Shown: in pieces, positions 33,495 to 42,116 of the stretch
Layout of the letters: every line of letters begins with the position of its first letter
How positions within the stretch are numbered: position 1 is the first letter of the stretch
From: Variovorax dokdonensis
GTDB taxonomy: Bacteria; Pseudomonadota; Gammaproteobacteria; Burkholderiales; Burkholderiaceae_C
Length of the DNA: 64,000 nucleotides
NCBI RefSeq assembly: GCF_030316895.1
Contig: NZ_JASZYV010000006.1
Coordinates: 62,001 to 126,000, forward strand
Direction of reading: 5' to 3'
Position numbers and translations under genes: made by a program
Notes under the pieces: generated by a model
What the model was told of the DNA's origin: nothing
Seen by the model: the letters and a program-made list of their open reading frames with translations, nothing else
Database searches by the model: none

Positions 33495-34817
33495 TCACTG
33501 GCGTTCGCGGCGCTTGATGTCCGCCTCGATCTCTTCCTGCGCGCTGCCCCAGGCTTTCACGAAGCGGCGGCGCACGATCTCGAGCAACCCCAGGCCGATC
33601 ACCAGCGCCGCCGTGGCGCCGATCCACGCCGGTGCATGCGACGTGTCGAGCTCGAAGCCGGCCAGCGGGACCATCGGGCCCAGGGCCGCATTGAGCTGCA
33701 TGTGGTAGGCCATCTCGATCAGCATGGCGGCGCCGACGAGTGCGACCAACCCCGTGGCGATGAGGCCCAGGTAAGGCAGCACCAGGCGCTTGAACTTGCC
33801 GAAGGCGGCCACGCGCACGTTCATCATGATCAGGCTGGCCACGCCGCCAGGAGCGAACATCACCATCAACAGGAACACCAGCCCCAGGTAAAGCAGCCAT
33901 GCCTTGGTGAGCTCGGACAGCAGCACCGAAGCGAACACCAACAGCACCGCGCCGATGATCGGACCGAAGAAGAAGGTAGCGCCGCCCAGGAACGTGAACA
34001 GCAGGTAGCCGCCGGAGCGGATGGCGTTCAGGCTGTCGGCCGCGTTCACGATCTCGAAGTTGATGGCAGCCAGCCCCCCGCCGATCCCGCCGAAGAAGCC
34101 GGCGATGATGAAGGCGATGTAGCGCACCCGCTGGGTGTTGTAGCCGATGAACTCCACCCGCTCGGGGTTGTCGCGCACCGCGTTCAGGATGCGCCCAAGC
34201 GGCGTGCCGGTGAAGGCGAACATCGCGGCCGTGCAGATGAAGCAGTACACCGCGATCAGGTAGTACACCTGGATCTGCGGGCCGAAGGTGATGCCCATGA
34301 AGGACTGCCCATACACGCGGTTGGTGGTCACGCCGCCCTCGCCGCCGAAGAAGCCCGGGAACATCAGCGACATCGCCGCCACCAGCTCGCCGATGCCCAG
34401 CGTGATCATGGCGAAGGTGGTGCCCGATTTCTTGGTCGTGACGTAGCCGAACAGCACGGCGAAGAATGCCCCGCCCAGTCCGCCGATGATCGGCATGAGG
34501 CTCAGCGGAATGGGGAGCTTGTCACCCCCGGCGAGGTTCATGGCGTGCACGGCGATGAACGATCCGAGCCCGACGTACACCGCATGCCCGAAGCTGAGCA
34601 TGCCGCCCTGGCCCAGGAGCATGTTGTAGCTCAGGCAGATGATGATCAGGTAGCCGATCTGCGAGAGCATGGTCAGCGCCAGGCTGCTCTTGAAGATCAG
34701 CGGCGCCACGATCAGGGCGATGGCGAACAGCGACCAGACGATGACCCGGCCGCGATTGAGCGAGCCCTTCTGGCGATGGTGCGCAGTGGAATTCACTGTG
34801 GTGGAAGTGGCGTTCAT
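33495..34817 (-). CDS. livM: Branched-chain-type ABC transporter permease LivM (long form)
   Basis: This 440-aa permease has the LivM core (QIGYLIIICLSYNMLLGQGGMLSFGHAVYVGLGSF; TTFAMITLGIGELVAAM; GTPLGRILNAVRDNPERVEFIGYNTQRVRYIAFIIAGFFGGIGGGL). It is about 80-100 residues longer than common LivM because of an extra C-terminal membrane hairpin (LPYLGLIATGLVALVGAAMLIEMA and APAWIGATAALVIGLGLLEIV) and a charged tail. It partners LivH in the inner membrane. The gap to livH is one base, indicating coupling. Confidence 0.93.
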   Translation of the reverse strand: MNATSTTVNSTAHHRQKGSLNRGRVIVWSLFAIALIVAPLIFKSSLALTMLSQIGYLIIICLSYNMLLGQGGMLSFGHAVYVGLGSFIAVHAMNLAGGDKLPIPLSLMPIIGGLGGAFFAVLFGYVTTKKSGTTFAMITLGIGELVAAMSLMFPGFFGGEGGVTTNRVYGQSFMGITFGPQIQVYYLIAVYCFICTAAMFAFTGTPLGRILNAVRDNPERVEFIGYNTQRVRYIAFIIAGFFGGIGGGLAAINFEIVNAADSLNAIRSGGYLLFTFLGGATFFFGPIIGAVLLVFASVLLSELTKAWLLYLGLVFLLMVMFAPGGVASLIMMNVRVAAFGKFKRLVLPYLGLIATGLVALVGAAMLIEMAYHMQLNAALGPMVPLAGFELDTSHAPAWIGATAALVIGLGLLEIVRRRFVKAWGSAQEEIEADIKRRERQ

Positions 34818-34818
34818 T

Positions 34819-35766
34819 TCAGTCCTCCCGGGTTCCGAGCAGGCCCTTGGGGCGGAAGATCAGGATCAGCACCAGGAACAGGTACGGCAGGATTGGCGCC
34901 ACCTGCGAGATCGTGAGCGACAGCAGCGGGTAGGCGAAGTTGTCCGGCCCCACGTTGACGCCGACCGCGGCCAGCGCCGAGGCGCCGGAATGGTCGAGCG
35001 CCACCGCGAAGGTCTGCACGATGCCGATCAGCAGCGAAGCCAGGAAAGCCCCGGCCAGCGACCCCATGCCGCCCACGACCACCACCACGAAGATGATGGA
35101 GCCGACCGATGCGGCCATGGCCGGTTCGGTGACGTAGGTGTTGCCGCCGATCACGCCGGCCAGGCCGGCCAGCGCAGCGCCGCCGCCGAAGACCATCATG
35201 AACACGCGCGGCACGTTATGGCCGAGCGCTTCCACCATCTCGGGATGCTTCAGGGCGGCCTGGATGACCAGGCCGATGCGGGTGCGCGTCAGCAGCAGCC
35301 ACACCGACAGCAGCATCAGGAGCGCGACCAGCATGATGAACGAGCGCGACTTGGGGAACTGCGTGCCGTAGAGCGTGAAGAGCGGCCCTTGCAGCGCCTC
35401 GGGCAGGCCATAGGGCACCGTCGAGCGGCCCCAGACGAGCTGCACGAGTTCCAGGATCAGGTAGGACAGGCCGAAGGTGACCAGCAGTTCGGGCACATGG
35501 CCGAACTTGTGGACGCGGCGCAGGCTGTAGCGTTCGAACAGCGCGCCCAGTCCGCCGACCAGCAGCGGTGCGATCACCAGCGCCGGCCAGAAGCCCAGCA
35601 CGCCCGAGATCGTGTAGGCGAAATAGGCACCCAGCATGTAGAAGCTGGTATGGGCGAAATTGAGAACGCCCATCATGCTGAAGATGAGCGTCAGGCCCGA
35701 GCTCAGCATGAACAAGAGCAACCCGTAGCTGAGTCCATTCAGCAACGAGATCACGAAAAATTCCAC
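34819..35766 (-). CDS. livH: Branched-chain-type ABC transporter permease LivH
   Basis: This 315-aa inner-membrane permease starts MEFFVISLLNGLSYGLLLFM. It has the family loops LIFSMMGVLNFAHTSFYMLGAYFAY, ALKHPEMVEALGHNVPRVFMMVFGGGAALAGLAGV and RPKGLLGTRE at the C-terminus. It forms the translocation path with LivM. A terminator hairpin stands between livK and livH, so expression of this gene probably depends on read-through or an internal promoter. Confidence 0.95.
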   Translation of the reverse strand: MEFFVISLLNGLSYGLLLFMLSSGLTLIFSMMGVLNFAHTSFYMLGAYFAYTISGVLGFWPALVIAPLLVGGLGALFERYSLRRVHKFGHVPELLVTFGLSYLILELVQLVWGRSTVPYGLPEALQGPLFTLYGTQFPKSRSFIMLVALLMLLSVWLLLTRTRIGLVIQAALKHPEMVEALGHNVPRVFMMVFGGGAALAGLAGVIGGNTYVTEPAMAASVGSIIFVVVVVGGMGSLAGAFLASLLIGIVQTFAVALDHSGASALAAVGVNVGPDNFAYPLLSLTISQVAPILPYLFLVLILIFRPKGLLGTRED

Positions 35767-35786
35767 CTTGCACTCCCCTTCAAGAG

Positions 35787-35817
35787 AAAAAAAGGGCCCG
35801 ATAGCGTGTCGGGCCCT
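35787..35817 (-). terminator. Intercistronic terminator between livK and livH
   Basis: On the minus strand a 9-bp perfect stem (AGGGCCCGA / TCGGGCCCT, loop of 7) is followed directly by seven T residues. It lies 42 bp after the livK stop and 20 bp before the livH start. This is a textbook intrinsic terminator inside an operon and likely lowers permease and ATPase output relative to the binding protein. A second inverted repeat (GCCGGGC / GCCCGGC, 35823-35842) sits just before it. Confidence 0.9.
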
Positions 35818-35859
35818 GGGCGGCCGGGCGTTTCGGCCCGGCGACTCCGCTTGGCTGGA

Positions 35860-37095
35860 TCAGCCGCCCGGACGCTTCATCTGGCAGGTGGTGGGCGTGC
35901 TCGCCACGTAGGCTTCGTAGTACTTGACGGGCGCCAGCGTGTAGCCGGTGTTCTCCGGGCTGTAGGGGTACTTGGCGCTCGCCTTTTCCCAGCGGGTGAT
36001 GTACAGGCCCTGCTGCATCTGGTGGTCAGCCTTGCGAAGTTCCATGTCACCGTTGTAGCTGGTGAACTTCATGCCTTCCATCGTCTGTGCGACCTTGAGC
36101 ACATCGGTCGACTTGGAACGGGCCATGGCTTCGGACAGTGCCAGCAGCACGGTGTACAGGTCGGTCGTGTACATGTCGTCGTTGAAGCGCTTCTTGTACT
36201 CGTCGGCCCACTTCTGCATCTGGCCGCCCATGTTGTAGTGGGCATAGCCGACCTGGTAGACCTTGCCATCGGAAGCCGCGCCCATGGCGGTCGGCGTGCC
36301 GGTGGTCACGGCGTAGTAGGTGAAGAACTTGACGTTCAGGCCGGAGTCGTTGGCAGCCTTGATCAGCAGCGCCAGGTCCGAACCCCAGTTGCCGGTGATC
36401 ACGCTGTCGGCACCCGACTGCTTGATCTTGGCGATGTAGGGCGCGAAGTCGCGCACCTGGGCCAGCGGATGCAGGTCGTCGCCGACGATCTCGATGTCGG
36501 GACGCTTGACCTTCAGGTTTTCCTTGGCGAACTTCGAGACCTGCTGGCCGTGCGAGTAGTTCTGGTTGAGCAGGTAGACCTTCTTGACGTCCGGCTGCTC
36601 CTTGATGAAGGTGGTCAGCGCCTCCATCTTCATGGAGGTGTCGGCGTCGAAGCGGTACTGCCAGTAGCTGCACTTGCTGTTGGTCAGGTCGGGGTCGACC
36701 GCGGCGTAGTTGAGGTACAGCGCCTCCTTGCCGGGGTTGCGGGCGTTGTTCTTTTCCAGCGCGTCGATGATGGCCAAGGCCGGGCCGGAGCCGTTGCCTT
36801 GCAGGATGTAGCGCGCGCCCTGGTCCATGGCCGAACGCAGCGCGACGGTGGTTTCCTGCGGGCTGAGCTTGTTGTCGATCGCGATGACTTCGAACTTCAC
36901 CCCAGCAGGGTTCTTTTCGTTGAGCTTCTCGGCAAAGAACTGCAGCGTCTTGAGCTGGTTGGTACCCACGGCGGCCATCAGGCCAGACAGCGGATCGAGC
37001 CATGCGACCTTGACGGTCTCGCCCTTCTGGGCAAATGCGCCGGTGGCGCTGGCCACCAGGACGCCGGCGGTCACGATCTTCAATGCGAACTTCAT
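35860..37095 (-). CDS. livK: Branched-chain-type ABC transporter periplasmic substrate-binding protein
   Basis: This 411-aa periplasmic protein has a signal peptide (MKFALKIVTAGVLVASATGAFAQ, cleavage after AFA) and a type I periplasmic-binding fold (GETVKVAWLDPLSGLMAAVGTNQLKTLQFFAEKLNE; IAIDNKLSPQETTVALRSAMDQGARYILQG; MGGQMQKWADEYKKRFNDD). It delivers substrate to LivHM. The sequence belongs to the branched-chain amino acid-like group, but many members bind aromatic or aliphatic carboxylates, amides or urea. The flanking acyl-CoA ligase and beta-oxidation genes make a carboxylate ligand plausible. Start 37095 has GGAGA upstream. Confidence 0.92.
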   Translation of the reverse strand: MKFALKIVTAGVLVASATGAFAQKGETVKVAWLDPLSGLMAAVGTNQLKTLQFFAEKLNEKNPAGVKFEVIAIDNKLSPQETTVALRSAMDQGARYILQGNGSGPALAIIDALEKNNARNPGKEALYLNYAAVDPDLTNSKCSYWQYRFDADTSMKMEALTTFIKEQPDVKKVYLLNQNYSHGQQVSKFAKENLKVKRPDIEIVGDDLHPLAQVRDFAPYIAKIKQSGADSVITGNWGSDLALLIKAANDSGLNVKFFTYYAVTTGTPTAMGAASDGKVYQVGYAHYNMGGQMQKWADEYKKRFNDDMYTTDLYTVLLALSEAMARSKSTDVLKVAQTMEGMKFTSYNGDMELRKADHQMQQGLYITRWEKASAKYPYSPENTGYTLAPVKYYEAYVASTPTTCQMKRPGG

Positions 37096-37209
37096 TCAAG
37101 GTCTCCAGAGTTGCAGGGCATTTGCCCGAAGAAACGAGGGAATTACAAGCGCTTTCGAATGCAGCTTTTCCCCGGGATTGCCCCTAAGCTATCGCACAGG
37201 TGACACGCC

Positions 37210-37227
37210 TCCTACCCGAGGGTAGGA
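37210..37227. promoter_or_regulatory. Perfect inverted repeat upstream of livK (candidate operator)
   Basis: The sequence TCCTACCCGAGGGTAGGA is an exact 8-bp inverted repeat with a two-base centre. It lies 29 bp past the acyl-CoA ligase stop and 114 bp before the livK start. The short spacer does not suit a stable RNA hairpin and there is no T tract, so a dimeric-regulator binding site is likelier than a terminator. The regulator is not identifiable from this window. Confidence 0.5.
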
Positions 37228-37256
37228 AACGCGCGTGGCAGTGAGTCGTTCGGCGG

Positions 37257-38900
<1,644 letters not shown>

Positions 38901-39099
38901 GTCGATAACTCCTCGGTCTGAAGCACTGATAAAGAATGCAACCGAGTATTGCGCGATGCAGCATCGTCCGGTTTGGGGGAATGCCCGTAGCGCGGCAGGT
39001 TGCGCTTGGCCCCGGCGCATAAGGGGTCTTTAAGGCGGCTGAACGACAATGGCGCTTTTCGAGAACCGGGCGCACAGCCGCCCCACACCGCACGCCACC

Positions 39100-39513
39100 A
39101 TGACCTTCCCCGTGAACAAGTCCGAGGCCGACTGGAAAGCCCTGCTGGCCGAAAAAGGCGCCGAGCCAGCCGCCTTCGAAGTCACCCGCCATGCGGCGAC
39201 GGAACGCCCCTTCACCGGCAAGTACGAAGCGGAGTGGGCGGACGGCACCTACCACTGCATCTGCTGCGGCGCCAAGCTGTTCGAGTCCGGCGCCAAGTTC
39301 GATGCCGGCTGCGGCTGGCCCAGCTTCGACCGCGAGGCAGTGCCCGGCGCGATCAAGAACGTGGTGGATCGCTCGCACGGCATGGTGCGCACCGAAAACG
39401 TCTGCGCCAACTGCGGCGCACACCTCGGCCACGTGTTCCCGGACGGCCCCACCGACACCGGTCTTCGCTACTGCATGAACTCGGCTTCGCTGGATTTCCA
39501 GCCCAAGGACTGA
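39100..39513 (+). CDS. msrB: Peptide-methionine (R)-S-oxide reductase MsrB
   Basis: This 137-aa repair enzyme reduces R-methionine sulfoxide in proteins. The structural zinc is held by Cys53/Cys56 (YHCICCGAKL) and Cys102/Cys105 (VCANCGAHLG); the catalytic Cys125 is in GLRYCMNSASLDF. The core GCGWPSFDREA is conserved. The ATG at 39100 matches the usual MTxPVxKSEAEW start; an in-frame upstream ATG at 39049 is less likely. The stop overlaps the yciB start (TGATG). The operon msrB-yciB-bolA-peptidylprolyl isomerase is typical of related bacteria. Confidence 0.95.
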   Translation: MTFPVNKSEADWKALLAEKGAEPAAFEVTRHAATERPFTGKYEAEWADGTYHCICCGAKLFESGAKFDAGCGWPSFDREAVPGAIKNVVDRSHGMVRTENVCANCGAHLGHVFPDGPTDTGLRYCMNSASLDFQPKD

Positions 39514-40052
39514 TGAAACTCCTGCTCGACTTCCTGCCGATCCTGCTTTTCTTCGGCGCCTACAAGTTCTACGACATCTACGTCGCCACCGGCGTGCTGA
39601 TGGCCGCCACTGTCGTCCAGATGATCATCGTGAAGTTCATCGACGGCAAGCTGCAGACCATGCAGAAGGCCACGCTGGTGCTCATCCTGCTGTTCGGCAG
39701 CCTGACGCTCGCCCTGCATGACGATCGCTTCATCAAATGGAAGCCCACGGTGCTCTATGCCGCCATGGGCATCGCACTGGCGGTCGCCTACTGGGTGATG
39801 AAGAAGAACTTCCTCAAGATGCTGCTGGGCACGCAGATGACGCTGCCCGACGGCGTCTGGGGCCGCCTGAACGTCGCCTGGATCGGCTACTGCCTTTTCA
39901 TGTCTGCCATCAATGCGTGGGTGGCGGCCTTCTACAGCACCGAGGCGTGGGTGAACTTCAAGCTCTGGGGCTACGCGTTCCCGATCGTCTTCCTGGTGGC
40001 ACAAGGCCTGTACATCGCCCCTCACCTGAAGTCCGACGAATCCGGAACCTGA
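39513..40052 (+). CDS. yciB: Intracellular septation protein A family membrane protein YciB
   Basis: This 179-aa protein has about five TM helices and starts MKLLLDFLPILLFFGAYKFYDIYVATGVLM, the defining YciB/IspA N-terminus. HDDRFIKWKPTVLYAAMGIAL and WGRLNVAWIGYCLFMSAINAWVA are also conserved. YciB is linked to cell-envelope synthesis and septation in E. coli and Shigella; the mechanism is unclear. It is coupled by one-base TGATG junctions to msrB upstream and bolA downstream. Confidence 0.95.
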   Translation: MKLLLDFLPILLFFGAYKFYDIYVATGVLMAATVVQMIIVKFIDGKLQTMQKATLVLILLFGSLTLALHDDRFIKWKPTVLYAAMGIALAVAYWVMKKNFLKMLLGTQMTLPDGVWGRLNVAWIGYCLFMSAINAWVAAFYSTEAWVNFKLWGYAFPIVFLVAQGLYIAPHLKSDESGT

Positions 40053-40339
40053 TGCGAATGAACGCTTTGATCGACCAGAATCTTCCGACCGCCGCCGAAC
40101 TCGATGCGCTTTTGCGCTCGGCGCTCCAGCCCACGCAGCTCGAAGTGATCGACGAAAGCGCCCAGCACGCCGGCCATTCGGGCGCCAACGACGCCGGCTA
40201 CGGCACCCATTTCCGGGTGCGAATCGCGTCGCCTCTTTTCGCCGGAAAGCCGCGCGTGGCGCGGCACCGCCTTGTGTATGATGCGGCGCACGATCTGATG
40301 GCCCGCGGCCTGCACGCCCTGGCGATCGAGGTCCTCTAG
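40052..40339 (+). CDS. bolA: BolA family protein
   Basis: This 95-aa protein has the BolA/IbaG fold: AAELDALLRSALQPTQLEVIDESAQHAGH, then GTHFRVRIASPLFAGKPRVARHRLVYDAAHDLMARGLHALAIEVL. The HAGH and RHR motifs supply the histidines that bind Fe-S clusters together with monothiol glutaredoxins. BolA proteins act in iron-sulfur trafficking, morphology and stress responses. The start at 40052 overlaps the yciB stop (TGATG); ATG 40058 is an alternative that would drop two residues. Confidence 0.92.
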   Translation: MRMNALIDQNLPTAAELDALLRSALQPTQLEVIDESAQHAGHSGANDAGYGTHFRVRIASPLFAGKPRVARHRLVYDAAHDLMARGLHALAIEVL

Positions 40340-40407
40340 GCCCACCGGATCGAACCCTGCCGCCGCCTTCAGCGTCGGCGCTACAAAACTTCCCTTTTTT
40401 GCTTCCC

Positions 40408-41193
40408 ATGAAGAAACAGCTCTTGAAGGTCGCCGCGACCGCGGCGTTCCTTGGCGCGGTGACTGTGGCCGCCCAGGCGCAGAACATCGCCATCGTCAAC
40501 GGGCAACCGGTGCCCAAGGCGCGCATGGACGCGCTGACGCAGCAATTGACGGCTGCCGGCCGCCCGGTCACGCCCGAGATGGAACCGGCGCTCAAGGAAG
40601 AGATCATCATGCGCGAGGTCTTCATGCAGGCCGCCCGCAGCAAGGGCCTGGACAAGACCGACGATTTCAAGGCCCAGGTCGAACTCGCCCGCCAGGCCAT
40701 CCTGATCCGCCAGCTGTTTGCCGACTACTCCAAGGCAAATCCGGTCACCGACGCGCAGATCCAGGCCGAGTACGACAAGTTTGCCGCTGCCAATGGCGGC
40801 AAGGAATACAAGGTCCGCCACATCCTGGTCGAAACCGAAGACCAAGCCAAGAAGGTCATCGCCGACCTGAAGAAGGGTGGCAAGTTCGAGGACATCGCCA
40901 AGAAGCAGAGCAAGGACCCGGGTTCCGCAGCCAACGGCGGCGATCTGGACTGGGCCACGCCGAGCAGCTTCGTGCCCGAATTCTCCGAAGCCATGGTCAA
41001 GCTGGACAAGGGACAGATGACCCAGGCGCCGATCAAGTCCCAGTTCGGCTGGCACATCATCCGCGTGGACGACGTCCGCCAGGCCAAGCTGCCGACCATG
41101 GCTGAACTCAAGCCGCAGATCGCTCAGCAACTGCAGCAGCAACAACTGCAGAAGTATCAGGAAGACCTTCGCGCCAAGGCCAAGGTCGAGTAA
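40408..41193 (+). CDS. Periplasmic parvulin-type peptidylprolyl isomerase (PpiC/PrsA-like)
   Basis: This 261-aa exported chaperone has a signal peptide (MKKQLLKVAATAAFLGAVTVAAQAQ). Its SurA_N-like helical domain covers about residues 30-125, and the parvulin domain (EYKVRHILVETEDQAKKVIADLKKGGKFEDIAKKQSKDPGS...GGDLDWATPSSFVPEFSEAM...SQFGWHIIRVDDV) covers about 133-225. It probably folds outer-membrane or periplasmic proteins. It is last in the msrB-yciB-bolA operon, 68 bp after bolA, and is followed by a terminator. The C-terminus is glutamine-rich (QQLQQQQLQ). Confidence 0.92.
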   Translation: MKKQLLKVAATAAFLGAVTVAAQAQNIAIVNGQPVPKARMDALTQQLTAAGRPVTPEMEPALKEEIIMREVFMQAARSKGLDKTDDFKAQVELARQAILIRQLFADYSKANPVTDAQIQAEYDKFAAANGGKEYKVRHILVETEDQAKKVIADLKKGGKFEDIAKKQSKDPGSAANGGDLDWATPSSFVPEFSEAMVKLDKGQMTQAPIKSQFGWHIIRVDDVRQAKLPTMAELKPQIAQQLQQQQLQKYQEDLRAKAKVE

Positions 41194-41215
41194 GCGTTCA
41201 ACGGTTCACGCTCGA

Positions 41216-41247
41216 CGCCCTCCTCCCTTCGGGGTGGAGGGCGTTTT
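41216..41247 (+). terminator. Rho-independent terminator of the msrB-ppi operon
   Basis: An 8-bp stem CGCCCTCC / GGAGGGCG (41216-41223 and 41236-41243) is followed by TTTT. It lies 22 bp after the isomerase stop codon and ends the plus-strand operon before the convergent dioxygenase gene. Confidence 0.85.
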
Positions 41248-41285
41248 GCATTGGGCTGCGGATCGGGCGCGGGGCACCCGGGTAT

Positions 41286-42116
41286 TCAGGCCCAGACCAT
41301 CGAGCGCATGGAGATCGATGCGGCCTGGAATCCTTCGTTGAAGAAGCGCGGGACGTCCTTGTCGGGGTCGACCGCTGCGGCCGCGTAGAGCAACGGCAGG
41401 TAGTGGTCGTAGGTCGGGTGGGCCTGCTGGGCCACGGCGCCAAGCTGCTGGAAGTTCACGAGTTCGCTCAGCCGGCCGCCTTTCACCTGGTCGCTGACCA
41501 CCGCGTCGAACTCCACCGCCCAGTCGTAAGCCTGGTTGTCGGGCACGCCGAAGCGGATCTGCCGCAGGTTGTGCACGACGTTGCCGCTGCCGACGATCAA
41601 TACGCCGCGATCACGCAGTGCGCGCAACTGGCGGGCAAGTTCGAAGTGTTCGGCCGGGGGCCGGGCGTAGTTCATGCTCAGTTGGACCACCGGAATGTCC
41701 GCCTGAGGAAACATGGGTTTGAGCACCGACCAGGCGCCGTGGTCCAGCCCCCATTGGTCTGCATCGATGCCCAACGCAGCGCCACTGTCCGGCTGGTGCA
41801 CGCCCGCAGCGATCTCCTCGGCGGCCTGCGGCGCGCCGGGCGCGGGATATTGCTGCGCAAACAACTCCTGCGGAAAGCCGCCGAAGTCGTGGATCGTGCG
41901 CGGCTGGGCCATGCCGGTGAGGAACCAGCCGCCGCGCGTGAGCCAGTGCGCCGAGATGCAAAGAATCAACTGCGGCGTGGGATAGCGCTCGCCGAATTCC
42001 GTGCCCAGCGATTGCCAGGCGGCACGCCAATGGTTGTCCTCGATGGCGTTCATCGGGCTGCCGTGCCCGATGAACATCACCGGCATGGTGGGCGAAGGCC
42101 GAAGCGGGGTGTTCAT
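41286..42116 (-). CDS. ygiD: LigB/DODA-type extradiol ring-cleavage dioxygenase
   Basis: This 276-aa non-haem-iron enzyme of the class III extradiol group (4,5-DOPA dioxygenase type) starts MNTPLRPSPTMPVMFIGHGSPMNAI. It has metal or catalytic histidines in FIGHGSP, LCISAHWLTRGG, DHGAWSVL and GNVVHNLRQI. E. coli YgiD opens DOPA at the 4,5 position. The start overlaps the purL stop by 4 bp (ATGA), so it is translated downstream of purL. The physiological substrate in this organism is unknown. Confidence 0.88.
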   Translation of the reverse strand: MNTPLRPSPTMPVMFIGHGSPMNAIEDNHWRAAWQSLGTEFGERYPTPQLILCISAHWLTRGGWFLTGMAQPRTIHDFGGFPQELFAQQYPAPGAPQAAEEIAAGVHQPDSGAALGIDADQWGLDHGAWSVLKPMFPQADIPVVQLSMNYARPPAEHFELARQLRALRDRGVLIVGSGNVVHNLRQIRFGVPDNQAYDWAVEFDAVVSDQVKGGRLSELVNFQQLGAVAQQAHPTYDHYLPLLYAAAAVDPDKDVPRFFNEGFQAASISMRSMVWA

